Below are positions 11,357 to 23,229 of a DNA stretch of 64,000 bases, piece by piece. Position numbers and translations under genes: made by a program. The notes beneath the pieces are model-generated. The model was not told the origin of the DNA. It did no database searches and worked only from the letters and a program-made list of their open reading frames with translations. Source of the DNA: Tolypeutes matacus (Eukaryota; Chordata; Mammalia; Cingulata; Chlamyphoridae); the NCBI GenBank assembly GCA_026826555.1, contig JAKSZT010054324.1, positions 5,865,063 through 5,929,062 on the forward strand, given 5' to 3'. The stretch's first letter is position 1, and the number at the start of each line of letters is the position of its first letter.

Positions 11357-14063
11357 TATTTTTTTTATAATTTATTTTTATTATGGGTAAAAATCAAAAT
11401 TCTCACAATACATACAAACATTTGCAAAATGATATATAAATATATATGCATATATGTGTATTTGCTTACAAAAATGTTATTTATATATATATATACATAT
11501 ATTTTAAGAGGTGATTAGATTACCCAAAATATTACACGGAACCCACTGGGATTCCTATGTTGCCCACCTCCCACACCTCCCACCACATCCCACACAAATA
11601 TCTCTCACAAGTGTGGCCCACCACCCTCAATGAACTTACACATCCTGGAGCCTTGCCACCAACCATAGACCACAGTTCACACTGTAGACCACACTCTCTC
11701 CCACTCAGTTCTGAGAGGTGTGTGCTGATTTAAAATTGCCTACATCCGTTGCCACAACAGTACTCAGGACAACCTCCAACTCCCAAAGAAGCCCCTGTAT
11801 TTCAACTGCTCATCCCCTCCCTACCCCAAAAGCGTCAAGTGGCCACTGGCTCCACCTCATTGTTATAATTTCTTGCATTGCTAGAATCACCATATGTGAA
11901 CAAGAGAATACCATCAAGTCCACTCTAGTCCATAGTTCTTCCCCTAATCCTGAGGGGACTGGGATGGTGATGTCCACTCCAACTCCAAGTGAGAGAGGGC
12001 TTATATCCCATGGATATGGTGGGTGGGATGATCCTGCCTGCAGATGCAGGCCCTCTCCATTCCCTGGGATGGCCATTGCCCATCGTTGTCTCCTCACCAG
12101 GTGACTTGGATGAGTCCATTGAGCTGTAGGGTAGGAGTTGCAGCTCCACCGAGATTTCATGCACACTTGGCACATAGGTAGGCAGGAGGCTCCAGTCTCT
12201 GGAAGTATACCTAAAAACTCCAGCATCACATATAGGTTTGAATAGAAGGGACTGGTGAACCATGTGCAGGGAGGACTTATTTGAGTCTAATTCTGTCACT
12301 CTCAGGAGCACAGATTCCAAAATAGAGCCCACTGATGAGGCATCAGTCTCTGGGGCTATTCCCCCTTATATAGGACCTGGGTGTCTCCAGAGCTCTCAGG
12401 AACCCCTCTGTGTGGGGTGATAGGCACTTAGATGTTCTATGAGCTCCTACTGAGGTGTGCGTAAGAGTTACCTCTGGGATGACCTCCCGACTCTCTTTGA
12501 AGTCTCTTAGCCACTTGAACTCATTTGTTTTTACCATTTCCCCCTTTTATTCAAGGTCTAATTCCAGTTGTGTTGCCGGTTGGCACTTAGTATTAATCCC
12601 TCGTGGCCAGGGAGGCTCATCCCTAGGAGTCATGTAATCATATGCTGAGTTTGGCTTAGAGAGAGGCCACATTTGAGCAACAAGGAGGCTCTCAGGTGGC
12701 AACCCTTAGGCACCCCACAACTGCAGGCTAAGTCTCATTTACAAGAGCAAAGACTCACAAGGGTAGTATTCAATTAAAAAAAAACACATCAGTGGGTCAT
12801 CCTATTTTGACAGGCACTGTCCCTACACTCAGAGGACTATTGCTGCTCCCTTGGAGACTGTGGCAGAGATCTCCAGGCTAGAAATTCAGATTCCCTCATT
12901 TATTGTGTGATTATCCACCCATTGTGACCATGCCCCATCCCCCGATCCTTGAATGATTTTGTATATCTTTCATGTATATTCGGATGAACCAACCCTCACG
13001 AACCCCCCCCAGACACCCCCCCCAATAATCCCCCGCAGTACCCATTGTAACCCTTCTGTGATCCAAATCCTCCATGAACATTTAGTCCATAAAATAATCA
13101 AATACACTTACTAGGAAAAAGAAACAAGTGTGATAAGCTTACATGCAAGAGACAAACATAAGGAAACTCAGGGGGGAAAAAAAAAAAGAGAAGGAAAAAA
13201 AACAATCAAACAAAGAACAAAACAAAATAAAATATAATTAGTGGATTGGGACATTCAAAAAATGGGCAAAAAAGCAAAGGAAATGCCTTTAAAAAAATAT
13301 ATATATATATATTCATTTTTTTTTTCCTTTCTCTTTTCTTTTTTTTTTTCCCTTCCTTTTATCACTGTGTTATCAGATGTCTGGTGTGCCATGACACCTT
13401 CCTCCTCTCAATCCCCATTGTCTCCCAATTTTTCATTTAATTTTCAAAGAAGTTTTAGGTCACAGCAAAGTCACACACGGAGTGCCGGAGACTCCCAGAT
13501 ACCAAACCATCCCCCCTTCCCCACCCCATATTAACTCCCCCCTTTTTTTTTGGTTGTTAGCATTGTTATAACTGTTATACAGATAGCAAAATATAGTAAT
13601 TAAACATTGTCAATGATTTACAGTATAGTTTACAATTTAGATGATACAGTTTAATAAGTTTTGATGATATTTACCATGTCCTGTGTCCATTACTGTAAGG
13701 TAATGAAAAACCTTTCCCATGACCACTAAATACCCCATTAGATCTTAACTGTTCCTTCCTCCCCACCTCCCTGGGGCATATGACACTCCCCTGTCTTGAC
13801 TCATGGAATGTCAAGATTCATAGTTACATGCCCTGGGTATTTGAACCTGCCCTTCCTAATCTACCCACCTGTCAACGCTGCACCACCAAACCCAGTAATA
13901 TCACTACCCATCTGTGCTATCCTTCAATATGCAACTATACTCTATCCCTTTACCATAGATTATGTCCATATGGGTGATGGCTCAAAGCCTGCTCTTCTCT
14001 TTCTCTCCCTTGTTAACCTATCTTTCAGACAATGGTTCTCAGAGACTGCTCACTTTCCTCAGT
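11357..14063 (-). other. L1 B extended 3' UTR (about 2.7 kb, non-coding)
   Basis: This is non-coding on both strands; the frames at 11718-12104 and 11810-12332 overlap each other and show no known domain. The left 400 bp also occurs at 7345-7745. C-runs at 13003-13010, 13016-13023 and 13030-13034 are G-runs in the L1 sense strand, like the G-rich polypurine tract of L1 3' UTRs. A purine tract (13165-13200) and a pyrimidine tract (13309-13358) follow. It is much longer than the 0.6-kb 3' UTR of L1 C, so two fused L1 tails remain possible, with a boundary near 13300. Confidence 0.6.
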
Positions 14064-15992
14064 TCAAATCAGTGAGGTTATATACTGTTCATCCTTCAAT
14101 GCCTGGCTTGCTTCACTCAACATAAGGTCTTCAAGATTCATCCATGTTATTCCATGTGTTAGCACTTTATTCCTTCTTACAGCTGAGTAATATTCTCTTG
14201 TGTATATGTACCACATTTTGCTTATCCATTCATCTGTTGATGGGCACCAGGGCTGATTCCAACTTTTGGCAATGGTGAACAATGCAGCTATGAACTTTGG
14301 TGTGCATATATCTGTTTGTGTCTTTGCTTTCAGTTCTTCTGGTTATATACCCAGCAGTGGAATTGCTGGATCATATGGAAGATCTATTGTTAATTTTCTG
14401 AGGAACCGCCAAACTGTCCTCCACAGTGGCTGGACCATACCACAGACCCACCAGCAGTGGATGAGGGTTCCTATTCCTCCACATCCTCTCCAACATTTAG
14501 TGTTGATTTTTTTAATAGCTGCCATTCTGATGGGTGTAAGATGGTATCTCATTGTAGTTTTGATTTGCATTTCCCTGATAGCAAGTGATGTTGAGCATTT
14601 TTTCATGTGCTTTTTAGCCATTTGTATTTCTTCCTTGGACAAGTGTCTTTTCAGGTCACTTGCCCATTTTTTAAATGTGTTGTTTGTCCTTTTATTTTTG
14701 AGGTGTAGGATTTCTTTATATATGCAGGATATTAGGCTCCTATCAGATATATGGTTGCTGAATATTTTTGCCCATTGGGTAGGCTGCCTTTTTATTTTCT
14801 TAATAACATCCTTTGAGGTGCAGAAGTTTTTAATTTTGAGGACATCCCATTTATCAATTTTTTTCTCTTACTGCTCGTGCTTTGGCTGTGAAGTTCATGA
14901 AACCATTTCTTATTACAAGGTCCTGTAGATGCTTCCCTACATTATCTGCCAAGGTTTTTATGGTTTTGGCTCTTATATTTAGATCTTTGATCCATCTTGA
15001 GTTGATTTTTGTATAAGGTGTGAGATGGTATTCTTCTCTCATTCTTTTGGATATGGATATCCAGTTCTCCAAGCACCACTTGTTAAAGAGGCCACTCTCT
15101 CCCAACTGAGTGGGCTTTGTGGCCTTTTCAAATATCAGATGACTGTATATGTGAGGATCTATATCAGAACTCTCAATCCGGTTCCATTGGTCAGTAGGTC
15201 TATCCTTGTGCCAATACCACGCAGTTTTGATCACTGTAGCTTTGTAGTATGTTTTAAAGTCAGGTAATGTGATACCTCCAACTTCATTTTTCTTTTTCAA
15301 TATATCTTTGGCAATTCGGGGCCTCTTGCCTCTCCAAATATATTTTGTGGTTAGTTTTTCCAGTTCCTTAAAAAATATAGTGTTGACTTTTATTGGGATT
15401 GCATTAAATCTGTAGGTTAGTTTGGGTAGGATAGACATCTTGATGATGTTTAGTCTTCCCATCCATGAACAGGGAATATTTTTCCATTTATTTAAGTCTT
15501 CTTTGATTTCCTTTAACAGTGTTGTGTAGTTTTCTGTATATAAGTCCTTTACATCTTTAGTTAAATTTATTCCTAGGTATTTGATTCTTTTATTTACTAT
15601 TGTAAATGGTATTTTTTTCCTGATGTCCTCCTCAGTTTGCTGGTTATTGGTGTACAGAAATGCTACTGATTTTTGAGCGTTGATCTTATAGCCTGCAACA
15701 TTACTGAACTCCTTTATAAGTTCTAGAAGCCTTATTGTTGATTTCTCAGGACTTTCTATGTATAGGATCATGTCATCTGCAAATAATGAAATTTTTGCTT
15801 CTTCTTTTTGAATCTGGATGCCTTTTATGTCCTTTTCTTGTCTCAGTGCTCATGCAAGTACTTCTAAGACAATGTTAAATAGGAGTGGTGATAGTGGGCA
15901 TCCTTGTCTTGTTCCCGATCTCAGAGGGAAGGCTTTTAGGATTTCACCGTTGAAAATGATGTTAGCTTTGGGTTTTTCATATATACCCTTTA
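14064..15992 (-). pseudogene. L1 B ORF2: RT palm to C-terminus, partial
   Basis: Read on the minus strand, the RT catalytic motif FADDM is intact at about 15770-15785 and continues into the 305-codon frame (14854-15771). That frame has [48 protein letters not shown] and WYWHKDR, all typical L1 ORF2p landmarks. Two shorter frames, 14343-14642 and 14064-14282, carry the C-terminal part ([22 protein letters not shown]). The endonuclease domain and the N-terminal RT are absent because of 5' truncation, so it cannot encode an active protein. Confidence 0.92.
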
Positions 15993-16000
15993 TGTATGAT

Positions 16001-17569
16001 CTCTTTTTATCATGGATATTAAACACTTATCAGATATGTGATTGCCAAATGTTTACTCCCATTGAGTCAGCTGCCTTTTCACCCTTTTGACAAAGTCCTT
16101 TGAGGAGCAAATGTATAGTTTTGAGGAGGTCCCATTTATCTGTTTTTGTTTTGTTGCTCGTGGTTTCGGTGTAAGTGTTAAGAAAATACCACCTATCACA
16201 ATATCTTGAAGATGTTTTCCTACATTTTCTTCTAAGAGTTTTATGGTTGTGACTTTTATATTTAGGTCCTTGATCCATTTTGAGTTAATTTTTATATAAG
16301 GTGTGAGATAGGGGTCCTCTTTCTTTCTTTTGGATATGGATATCAAGTTCTCCCAGCACCATTTTTAAATAGATTGTTCTGGTTCAGCTGGAGGGCTTGA
16401 CAGCCTTGTCAAAATTCACTAGACTGCAGATGTTAGCATCTACTTCTAAGTTCTCAATTCAGTTTTATTGATCAATTTGTCTGTTTTTATGCCAGTACCA
16501 TGCTGTTTTTAATAATATGCTTTAAAGTCCAGAAGTGAGAGTCCTCCAATTTGTTATTCTTTTTCAAGACATTTTTGGCTATTTGAGCTCCTTACCCTTC
16601 CAAGTAAATTTGATAATTGTTTTTTCCATTTCTGTAACAAAGGCTGTTGGGATTTTTATTAGGACTACATTGAATCTGTAAATCAGTTTGAGTAGAATTG
16701 ACATCTTAACAATATTTAGTCTTCCAAACCATGAACACAGAATGTCCTTCCATTAATTTTAGTCTTCTTTGGTTTCTTTTAGCAATGTTTTGTAGATTTC
16801 TGAATGCAGGTCCTTTTTGTCCTTGGTTAAGTTGATTCCTAAATATTTTATTATTTTAGACACAATTATAAGTGGAATTTTTTTCTGATTTCCTCCTCAC
16901 GTCACACCAGTAGTGTATAGAACCATTATGGATTTGTGCATATTGATCCTGTATCCCGCCTCTTTGCTGAACTTGACTATTAATTCTAGTAGCTTTATTG
17001 TGGACTTTTCAGGATTTTATAAATATAAGATTATATCACCAGTGAGTAGTGAAATTTTTACTTCTTCCTTTCTGATTTGATTGACTTTTATATCTTTACC
17101 TAGCCTAATTGCTCTAGCTAGAACTTCTAGCACAATATTGAATAATAGTGGTGACAGTGGGGATCCTTGTTTTGTTCCTGATCTTAGTGGTAAAATTTTC
17201 AGTCTTTCACCATTGAGTACAATGCCAGCAGTAGGTTTTTCTTATAAGCAAATTGTCATATTGAAAATGCTTCCTTCTAGTCCTATGTTTAAGAGTATTT
17301 TTGTTAAGAAAGGGTGCTGTATTTTGTCAAATGTCTTCTCTGCATCAATCGAGAGGATCATGTGATTTTTCTTTTTCAGTTTATCATTGTGGTTTATTAC
17401 CATTGTACACCTGGGGAAAAAAACAGTTCATCATGGTGCAAAATTCTTTTAATGTGCTTTTGGATTCTATTTGCAAGTATTTTGTTAAGGATTTTTGCAC
17501 CCATATTCATTAGAGATATTGGTCTGCAATTTCCTTTTTTCATATATCTGTAGCCATCAGGCAATTTGA
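16001..17569 (-). pseudogene. L1 A block 2: ORF2 middle region (RT)
   Basis: It resumes exactly where block 1 stopped ('catggatattaaacacttat'). It parallels L1 B 14720-15990 with more divergence. The minus strand at 16053-16346 encodes ISKRKKEDPYLTPYIKINSKW and KDLNIK, and the corresponding RT core lies near 17040-17170. Many frameshifts. Confidence 0.85.
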
Positions 17570-18155
17570 TGTAATTATGAATTCCAAATATATATATTGG
17601 ATTATGCTTGTAAACTGGTCTGCTAATCTGGGCATGATTAAGTTATGATTAGGCCATTAACTGGGCTATGTCAGTAGAGCATTGAGCCCCATCTCTTGGT
17701 GGGTGGGGAATAAAAATATAAAAGGCATGGCAAAGAGAAGTTTTGATGTTGGAGTCTTGAGCTGGAGCACCAGGAAGTAAGAGAGCTTGGTCATGAGGAA
17801 GGAGAGAAGGCTCCGGGATAGAGACAAGCCATTCACCTGATAGTCTACATTTGGCCTTGAGGAGAGAAGCAAAGCCTAGAGAGCCTCATAGTCTACAGCT
17901 GACCTTGGGAAGGAAACAGAGCAGCTAAGCCTGGAGAGAAATGCAGCCCCGAGAACAGAGGAACCCAAGAAGCCTGAACCCTGGCAAATGTCAGCAGCTG
18001 TCTTGCTCCAAAACATGGCAATGGACTTTGGTGAGGGAAGAAACTTATGCTTTATTGCCTGGTAACTGTGGACTTCTACCCCAAATAAATAACCTTTATA
18101 AAGACCAACCGATTTCTGGTATGTTGCATCAGCACCCCTTTGGCTGACTAATACA
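17570..18155 (+). mobile_element. Solo MaLR-like LTR (family A)
   Basis: It starts TGTAATTATGAATTCC and ends GGCTGACTAATACA. It carries TATAAAAGG at 17718-17726 and AATAAA at 18084-18089 in this orientation, which sets the strand. L1 A ORF2 sequence is continuous across it: the text before 17570 joins the text after 18155. Flanking 5-mers (TTTGA and GTATC) do not match, so the duplication has decayed or the ends are off by a few bases. Confidence 0.82.
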
Positions 18156-18540
18156 GTATCTTTATCTGGTTTTGGTGTTAGGGTGATGTTGACTTCATAG
18201 AATGAGCTTGGTAGTACTCTTTCCTGTTCAATTTTTTGGAAGAGCTTGAGCAAGATTGGTATTAGAATCATCTTTGAATGATTGTTAGAATTAACCTGTG
18301 AAGCCATCTGGTCCTGGGCTATTCATCATTTGGAGGTTTTGATGACTGTTTCAATCTCTTCAATTGTAATTGTTTTGTTGAGGTCTTCTATTACTTCTAG
18401 GGTAAGTGTAAGTAGTTTATATGTTTCTAGGAATCTGTCCATCTAATCTACATTGTCTACTTTTCTGGCATACAGTTGTTCATAGCATCCTCTTATGAGC
18501 TCTATTATTTCAGTAAGTTCAGTGGTAATGTTCCCCTCTG
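18156..18540 (-). pseudogene. L1 A block 3: ORF2 fragment
   Basis: Reverse complement of L1 ORF2 upstream of the RT core ('tggttttggtgttagggtg', 'ccatctggtcctgggct', 'tctgtccatctaatctac'). It is collinear with 54290-54650 of L1 C. It is cut by the ERV-L provirus at 18541. Confidence 0.85.
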
Positions 18541-18990
18541 TGATTGTTAGGCTAATGTGTTTACTCAGCCAGGTAATTGTGTCCAGGTGTTTGGCCCAGC
18601 AAGCACTGAGGTAATTGTAATACAAGAGCATCTATGGACTTCTATCACCAGTGAGTTTACTGCATGGATGGCTGATTACATCTGCATCAATCAGGGAGAT
18701 TGTATCAGCAATGGGTGATGCTTTTATCCAATCAGTTGAATGCCTTAAAAGGAGAAATGATTTCAATATTCAGAGAGAATTTACCAGCTGATCTTTGGAC
18801 AGCCAACTTCTCCCAGAAACTCATCAAGGACCTTTCATTGGACTTTCATCAGAGCCCCTGGCTTGCAGCCTACCTGCAGAACCTGGACTTGTGCATCCCC
18901 ATGGACACGTAATAGACTTTTATAAAATCTTATATTATTCACAGATGTCTCCTGTTGATTCTGTTTCCCGAGAGAACCCTCACTAATACA
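18541..18990 (+). repeat. ERV-L 5' LTR
   Basis: It is alignable along its whole length with 24843-25281. It has a TATA-like CCTTAAAAGG near 18747 and the conserved end CTAATACA. Relative to the 3' LTR it holds about 11 extra bases near 18832-18850, where a short phrase (TTTCATTGGAC, then TTTCATCAGAG) appears duplicated. Confidence 0.93.
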
Positions 18991-18992
18991 GC

Positions 18993-19008
18993 TTGGTACC
19001 AGAGTGGT
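18993..19008 (+). promoter_or_regulatory. ERV-L primer-binding site (tRNA-Leu type, degenerate)
   Basis: TTGGTACCAGAGTGG lies two bases after the 5' LTR. TGGTACCAG-GAGTGG-type sites pair with a tRNA-Leu 3' end, as in ERV-L elements. One or two bases appear to be missing here. Confidence 0.6.
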
Positions 19009-19019
19009 TCTTGAGGAAC

Positions 19020-20950
19020 AGAGTCTTAAACATAGGATGTCTGAGGTGATTCTTAGAGTTTTGTAATTGGCTCTCTACTCTAATTGGACTCAAGGGTACT
19101 AATGACTCACTTTCCAATAATGAAGAGGTTGCTAACAGTCCATGACATGAGCTGGCAATAGAGATACGCAAAATAGCATCACTAGATTCCCCTGCTTCCA
19201 TGCTTATATGAAGCAAGGATCTGGGTGAGAGTGTTTTAACACCTTAACAGAATTTTGTGGAGTCAAAAAGTATAATGATGTTGGCTGGCTCCTTCTAGAT
19301 ACTCTGGATATAGTTACAAAAGAAAGAGATGAGCTAAAGTCTTCAAATTTGAAACTTAAATGCCGCATGAATGATATGAAAGTTTCTATGTGTGCCTTGA
19401 AAGAAAATCTTGTCTCCTATAGCCACAGATTTGAGATATCTAAGAATCAAACCCAGACTCTCATTGTACAAGTAGGACAATTATAGAGGAAAATAAAATC
19501 TCATCCTCCCAGGGTTTCTGCAATTAAAGTGAAGGCATTGGCAGGAAAGGAGTGGAACCCTGAGGATTGTGATGGAGAGATATGGGATGATGATAATATT
19601 GGTGGGGACACTAGAACTCTAAATTCTGCTGAGACTTTACCAGATAAACTTGTGATGGACTGCCCTATAGAGACCACACCTTGTTAACCTTGTATCATGC
19701 AGCTTCCAGCCTGACCCAGGGAGTCCAGACCTCCTTCCAGCCCTGGGGTGGGTACCAACCAAACTGAAGCCTGCACCCCACAGCCTCCAGACTGCCTCAG
19801 AGAATCTGGACCTCCTCCCAGCCATGAGGCAGGTACCAGCCAAACTCCAGTATGCACTGCCCAACTTCCACTCTGCCCTGAGGAATATAACTTCCAAACC
19901 CTCCCTGAAGAGATTAATCCTGTCTCACCAGAAGAAAATGCAAAGGAATGCCCTGAGGTCAGTAGCCTGCAAGACCTCTCTAATCCTTCTCCTTACCCAC
20001 CCCCACCACCCCTCTTGTCTTCGAGACCTATTACTAGACTAAAATCACAACAAGCCCCCAAAGTTGAAATACAAAGTGTGACACATGAGGAAGTACTCTA
20101 TACTCTGAGAGAACTGCATGAATTTTCCAACTTATATAGACAGAAATCAGGGGAATATGTGTGGGAATGGATAGTAAGGGTATGGGATAATGGTGGAAAG
20201 AATATAAAGTTGGATCAGGCTGAATTTATTGATATGGTCCCACTAAGCAGGAATTCTAGATTCAACGCTGTAGCTCGAAGGGTTAGAAAGGGCTCTAACA
20301 GTTTGTTTGGGTGGCTGACTGAAGCATGGACCAAACGATGGCCTAGCTTGTCTGATGCTGAGATGCCCGATTTGCCTGGCATACAGTAGATGAGGGGATT
20401 CAAAGGCTTAGAGAGATTGGAATGCTAGAATGGATTTACCATTTGAGACCTGCCCACCCACCCCAGGAATGTCCAGAGGACACACCTTTAACCAGGACTG
20501 TGAGGGATAAATTTGTAAGATTAACTCCATCTTCTCTGAAGAGCTCTGTGGTTGCTCTTCTCTGCAGTCCAGATATTACTGTAGGGAGGGCTGTAATGGA
20601 ATTGGAATCCTTAAACATTATGGGGATGATCGGATCTCGGTTAGGTAAAAGTCAAGTATCTGCAGTTAATTGCCAAAGGCAAGGTAGGCGTGGCTACCGC
20701 AATGAAAGACAAATTCAAAACAGCACACAGAAAATCCTGAGTCCCATGGAGTTATGGAGTTGGTTAATAGATCATGGGGTACCTAGAAGTGAAATACAGG
20801 GCAGTCTACTAAATTTTTTCTTTATCTGTATAAGCAGAAGAGTTCTAGGCCGAGTGAACAAAACCCTAACTCAAATTACAGATGCAGAGAATCACGGCCC
20901 CTTAATCAATTCCAAGACTTGAAACAGTTTACAGACCCAGAGCCCATTGA
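19020..20950 (+). pseudogene. ERV-L gag region, disrupted
   Basis: The N-terminal part (19280-19500) has a Lys/Glu/Leu-rich coiled-coil-like reading with stops. A Pro-rich linker and the capsid-like region lie in the 19748-20389 frame (213 codons, with KLDQAEFIDMVPLSR and WTKRWPSL). After a TAG at 20387-20389 the homologous reading continues in another frame (20422-20922) with LKSSVVALLCSPDITVG. It would form the particle core in an intact element. Family assignment follows from position and the pol gene behind it. Confidence 0.8.
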
Positions 20951-20972
20951 ATGAGGAGAAGGCCAGGGCACC

Positions 20973-21383
20973 TTGGGGAAGGATCCTGTTAAACTGCCAA
21001 AAATTTATATGGTTAATCTTCCTCCCATCGTTCCCCAGGGAGAACTGCAGCCTTTTGCCAGAGTAACTGTGCATTGGGGAAAAGGAAATGATCAGACATT
21101 TCAGGGATTATTAGACACTCGCTCAGAAGTCACATTAATTCCAGGAGACCCAAAACGTCACTGTGGTCCACCAGTAGGGGCTTATGGAGGTCAAGTGATT
21201 GATGGAGTTTTAGCTCAGGTCTGTCTCACAGTGGGTCCAGTGGGTCCCCGGGCCCATTCTGTGGTTATTTCCCCAGTTCCAGAATGCATAATTGGAATAG
21301 ACATCCTCAGTAACTGGCAGAATCCCCCCATTGGATCCCTGACTTGTGGAGTGAGAGTTATTATGGTTGGAAAGACCAAGTGA
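20973..21383 (+). pseudogene. ERV-L aspartic protease, active site altered
   Basis: The frame holds the retropepsin core: LLDTRSEVTLIPGD (Asp codon 21114-21116), and later IIGIDILSNW. Retroviral proteases use Asp-Thr/Ser-Gly. Here the Gly position is Arg (CGC at 21120-21122), which should abolish activity. The frame is otherwise open for 136 codons and ends in a TGA leading into the RT segment. Confidence 0.85.
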
Positions 21384-22480
21384 AAGCCTCTAGAACTGCC
21401 CCTGCCTAGCAAAATAGTAAACCAAAGGCAATACCAGATTCCTGGAGGGATTGCAGAGATTAGTGCCACCATCAAGGATTTGAAGGATGCAGGGGTGGTG
21501 ATTCCCACCACATCCTCATTCAACTCTCCTATTTGGCCTGTGCAGAAAACAAGATGGATCTTGGAGGATGACAGTAGATTATCGTAAACTTAACCAGGTG
21601 GTGACTCCAATTGCAGCTGCTGTCCCAATGTGGTATCATTGCTTGAGCAAATCAACACTTCCCCTGGTACCTGGTATGTAGCTGTTGATCTGGCAAATGC
21701 TTTTTTCTCAATTGCCATCAGTAAGGACCACCAGAAACAGTTTGCTTTCAGCTGGCAAGGCCAGCAGTATACCATCACTGTCCTGCCTCAGGGGTATATC
21801 AATTCTCCAGCCCTATGTCATAATATTGTCTGCAGGAAACTTGATCATCTCTCCCTGCCATGAGACATCACACTGGTCCATTATATTGATGATATCATGT
21901 TGATAGGACCTACTGAGCAAGAAGTAGCAAAGACTCTAGATTTAGGCATTTGCATGAGGGAGGTTGGAGATAAATCCAACAAAAATACAGTGTCCTTCCA
22001 TCTCAGTGAAATTTCTAGGTGTCCAGTGGTGTGGAGCCTGTCGAGCTATCCCTTCTAAAGTAAATGATAAGCTGTTGCACCCGGCCCCTCCTACGACCAA
22101 AAAAGAGGCACAACACTTAGCTGGCCTCTTCGGATTTTGGGAGATAACACATTCCTCATTTGGGTGTGTTACTCTGGCCCATTTTCTGAGTGACCAGAAA
22201 AGCTGCTAGTTTTGATTGGGGACCAGAAGAAGAGGAGGCCCTGCGACAGGTCCAGGCTGCTGTGCAAGCTGCACTACCACTTGGACCATATGATCCAGCA
22301 GATCCAATGGTGCTGGAAGTTTCAGGGGCAAATAGAGATGCTGTCTGGAGCCTTTGGCAGGCCCCTTTAGGGGAGTTACAAGGCAGACCCTTAAGATTTT
22401 GGAGCAAAGCCTTTCCATCCTCTCCAGATAACTACCCCCCTTTTGAGAAGCAGCTTTTGTCTTGCTAGTGGGCCTTAGTA
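21384..22480 (+). pseudogene. ERV-L reverse transcriptase, disrupted
   Basis: The segments in order are [20 protein letters not shown] (about 21493-21552), a frameshift near 21550, then [12 protein letters not shown] and [10 protein letters not shown] (21630-21863), a stop, and the catalytic box as VHYIDDIMLIG (about 21882-21910). The YIDD aspartates are intact. The connection-like region follows in 21964-22468 across further frameshifts. Confidence 0.9.
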
Positions 22481-22515
22481 GAGACTGAACACTTAACCAT
22501 GGGCCATCAATTACC

Positions 22516-23200
22516 ATGAAACCTGAGTTGCCTATCCTAAGATGGGTTTTGTCTGACCCACCAAACCATAAAGTTGGGCATGCACAGCAGCACTCCATAA
22601 TAAAATGGAAGTGGTATATACAAGATAGGGCTCGAGCAGGTCCTGAAGGCACAAGTAAGTTACATGAGGAAGTAGCCCAAATGCCCATGGTCACCACCCC
22701 TGCCATGTTACCTTCTCTTTCCCAGCCCACAGCTTTGGCCTCTTGGGGAGTCCATTACAATCAGTTGACTGAGAATGAGAAAACTCGGGTTTGGTTTACA
22801 GATGGTTCTGCACGATATGCAGGTACCACCCGGAAGTGGACAGCTGGAGCACTGCAGCCCTTTTCTGGGACATCCTTGAAGGATAGAGATGAGGGCAAAT
22901 CCTCCCAGTGGGCAGAACTTCGAGCAGGGCACCTAGTTGTTCATTTTGCGTGGATGAAGAAATGGCCAGAGGTGCATTTGTACATGGGCTGTTGCCAATG
23001 GTTTAGCTGGATGGTCATGGACTTTGAAGGAACATGATTGGAAAATTGGTGACAAGGAGGTCTGGGGAAGAGGTATGTGGATAGACCTTTCTGGGTGGGC
23101 AAAGAATATGAGCATATTTATGTCCCATGTGAATGCTCACCAGAGGGCGACTTCAGCAGAGGAAGAGTTTAATAATCAAGTGGATAAGATGACCAGCTCT
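22516..23200 (+). pseudogene. ERV-L RNase H domain, disrupted
   Basis: The 22516-23037 frame has VWFTDGSARYAG (first catalytic Asp) and SSQWAELRA (catalytic Glu). The next catalytic Asp region lies across a frameshift near 23000-23040. The C-terminal HVNAHQ and NNQVDKM motifs are in the 23024-23398 frame. Confidence 0.88.
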
Positions 23201-23229
23201 GTGGCTAATGCTCAGCCTCTTTCCCCAGC

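Larger units (their letters stand above)
11357..15992 (-). mobile_element. L1 B: 5'-truncated antisense L1 inserted in L1 A ORF2
   Basis: L1 B runs from its 3' end ('ttataatttatttttattatgg') through a very long non-coding region to ORF2 at 14064-15992. It is truncated upstream of the RT active site, at about 15992. The host L1 A resumes immediately at TGTATGATC (15993-16001), which duplicates TGTATGATA (11348-11356) on the other side. It is the least decayed ORF2 in this part of the window, with a 305-codon open frame at 14854-15771. Confidence 0.82.

Noticed and set aside
11718..12332. Overlapping 128-139-codon open frames on both strands
   Set aside because: They overlap each other in the L1 B 3' UTR, whose left part also occurs at 7339-7762. 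No domain, signal or codon pattern supports a gene.
14266..14928. 220-codon plus-strand frame
   Set aside because: Antisense of the L1 B ORF2 tail.
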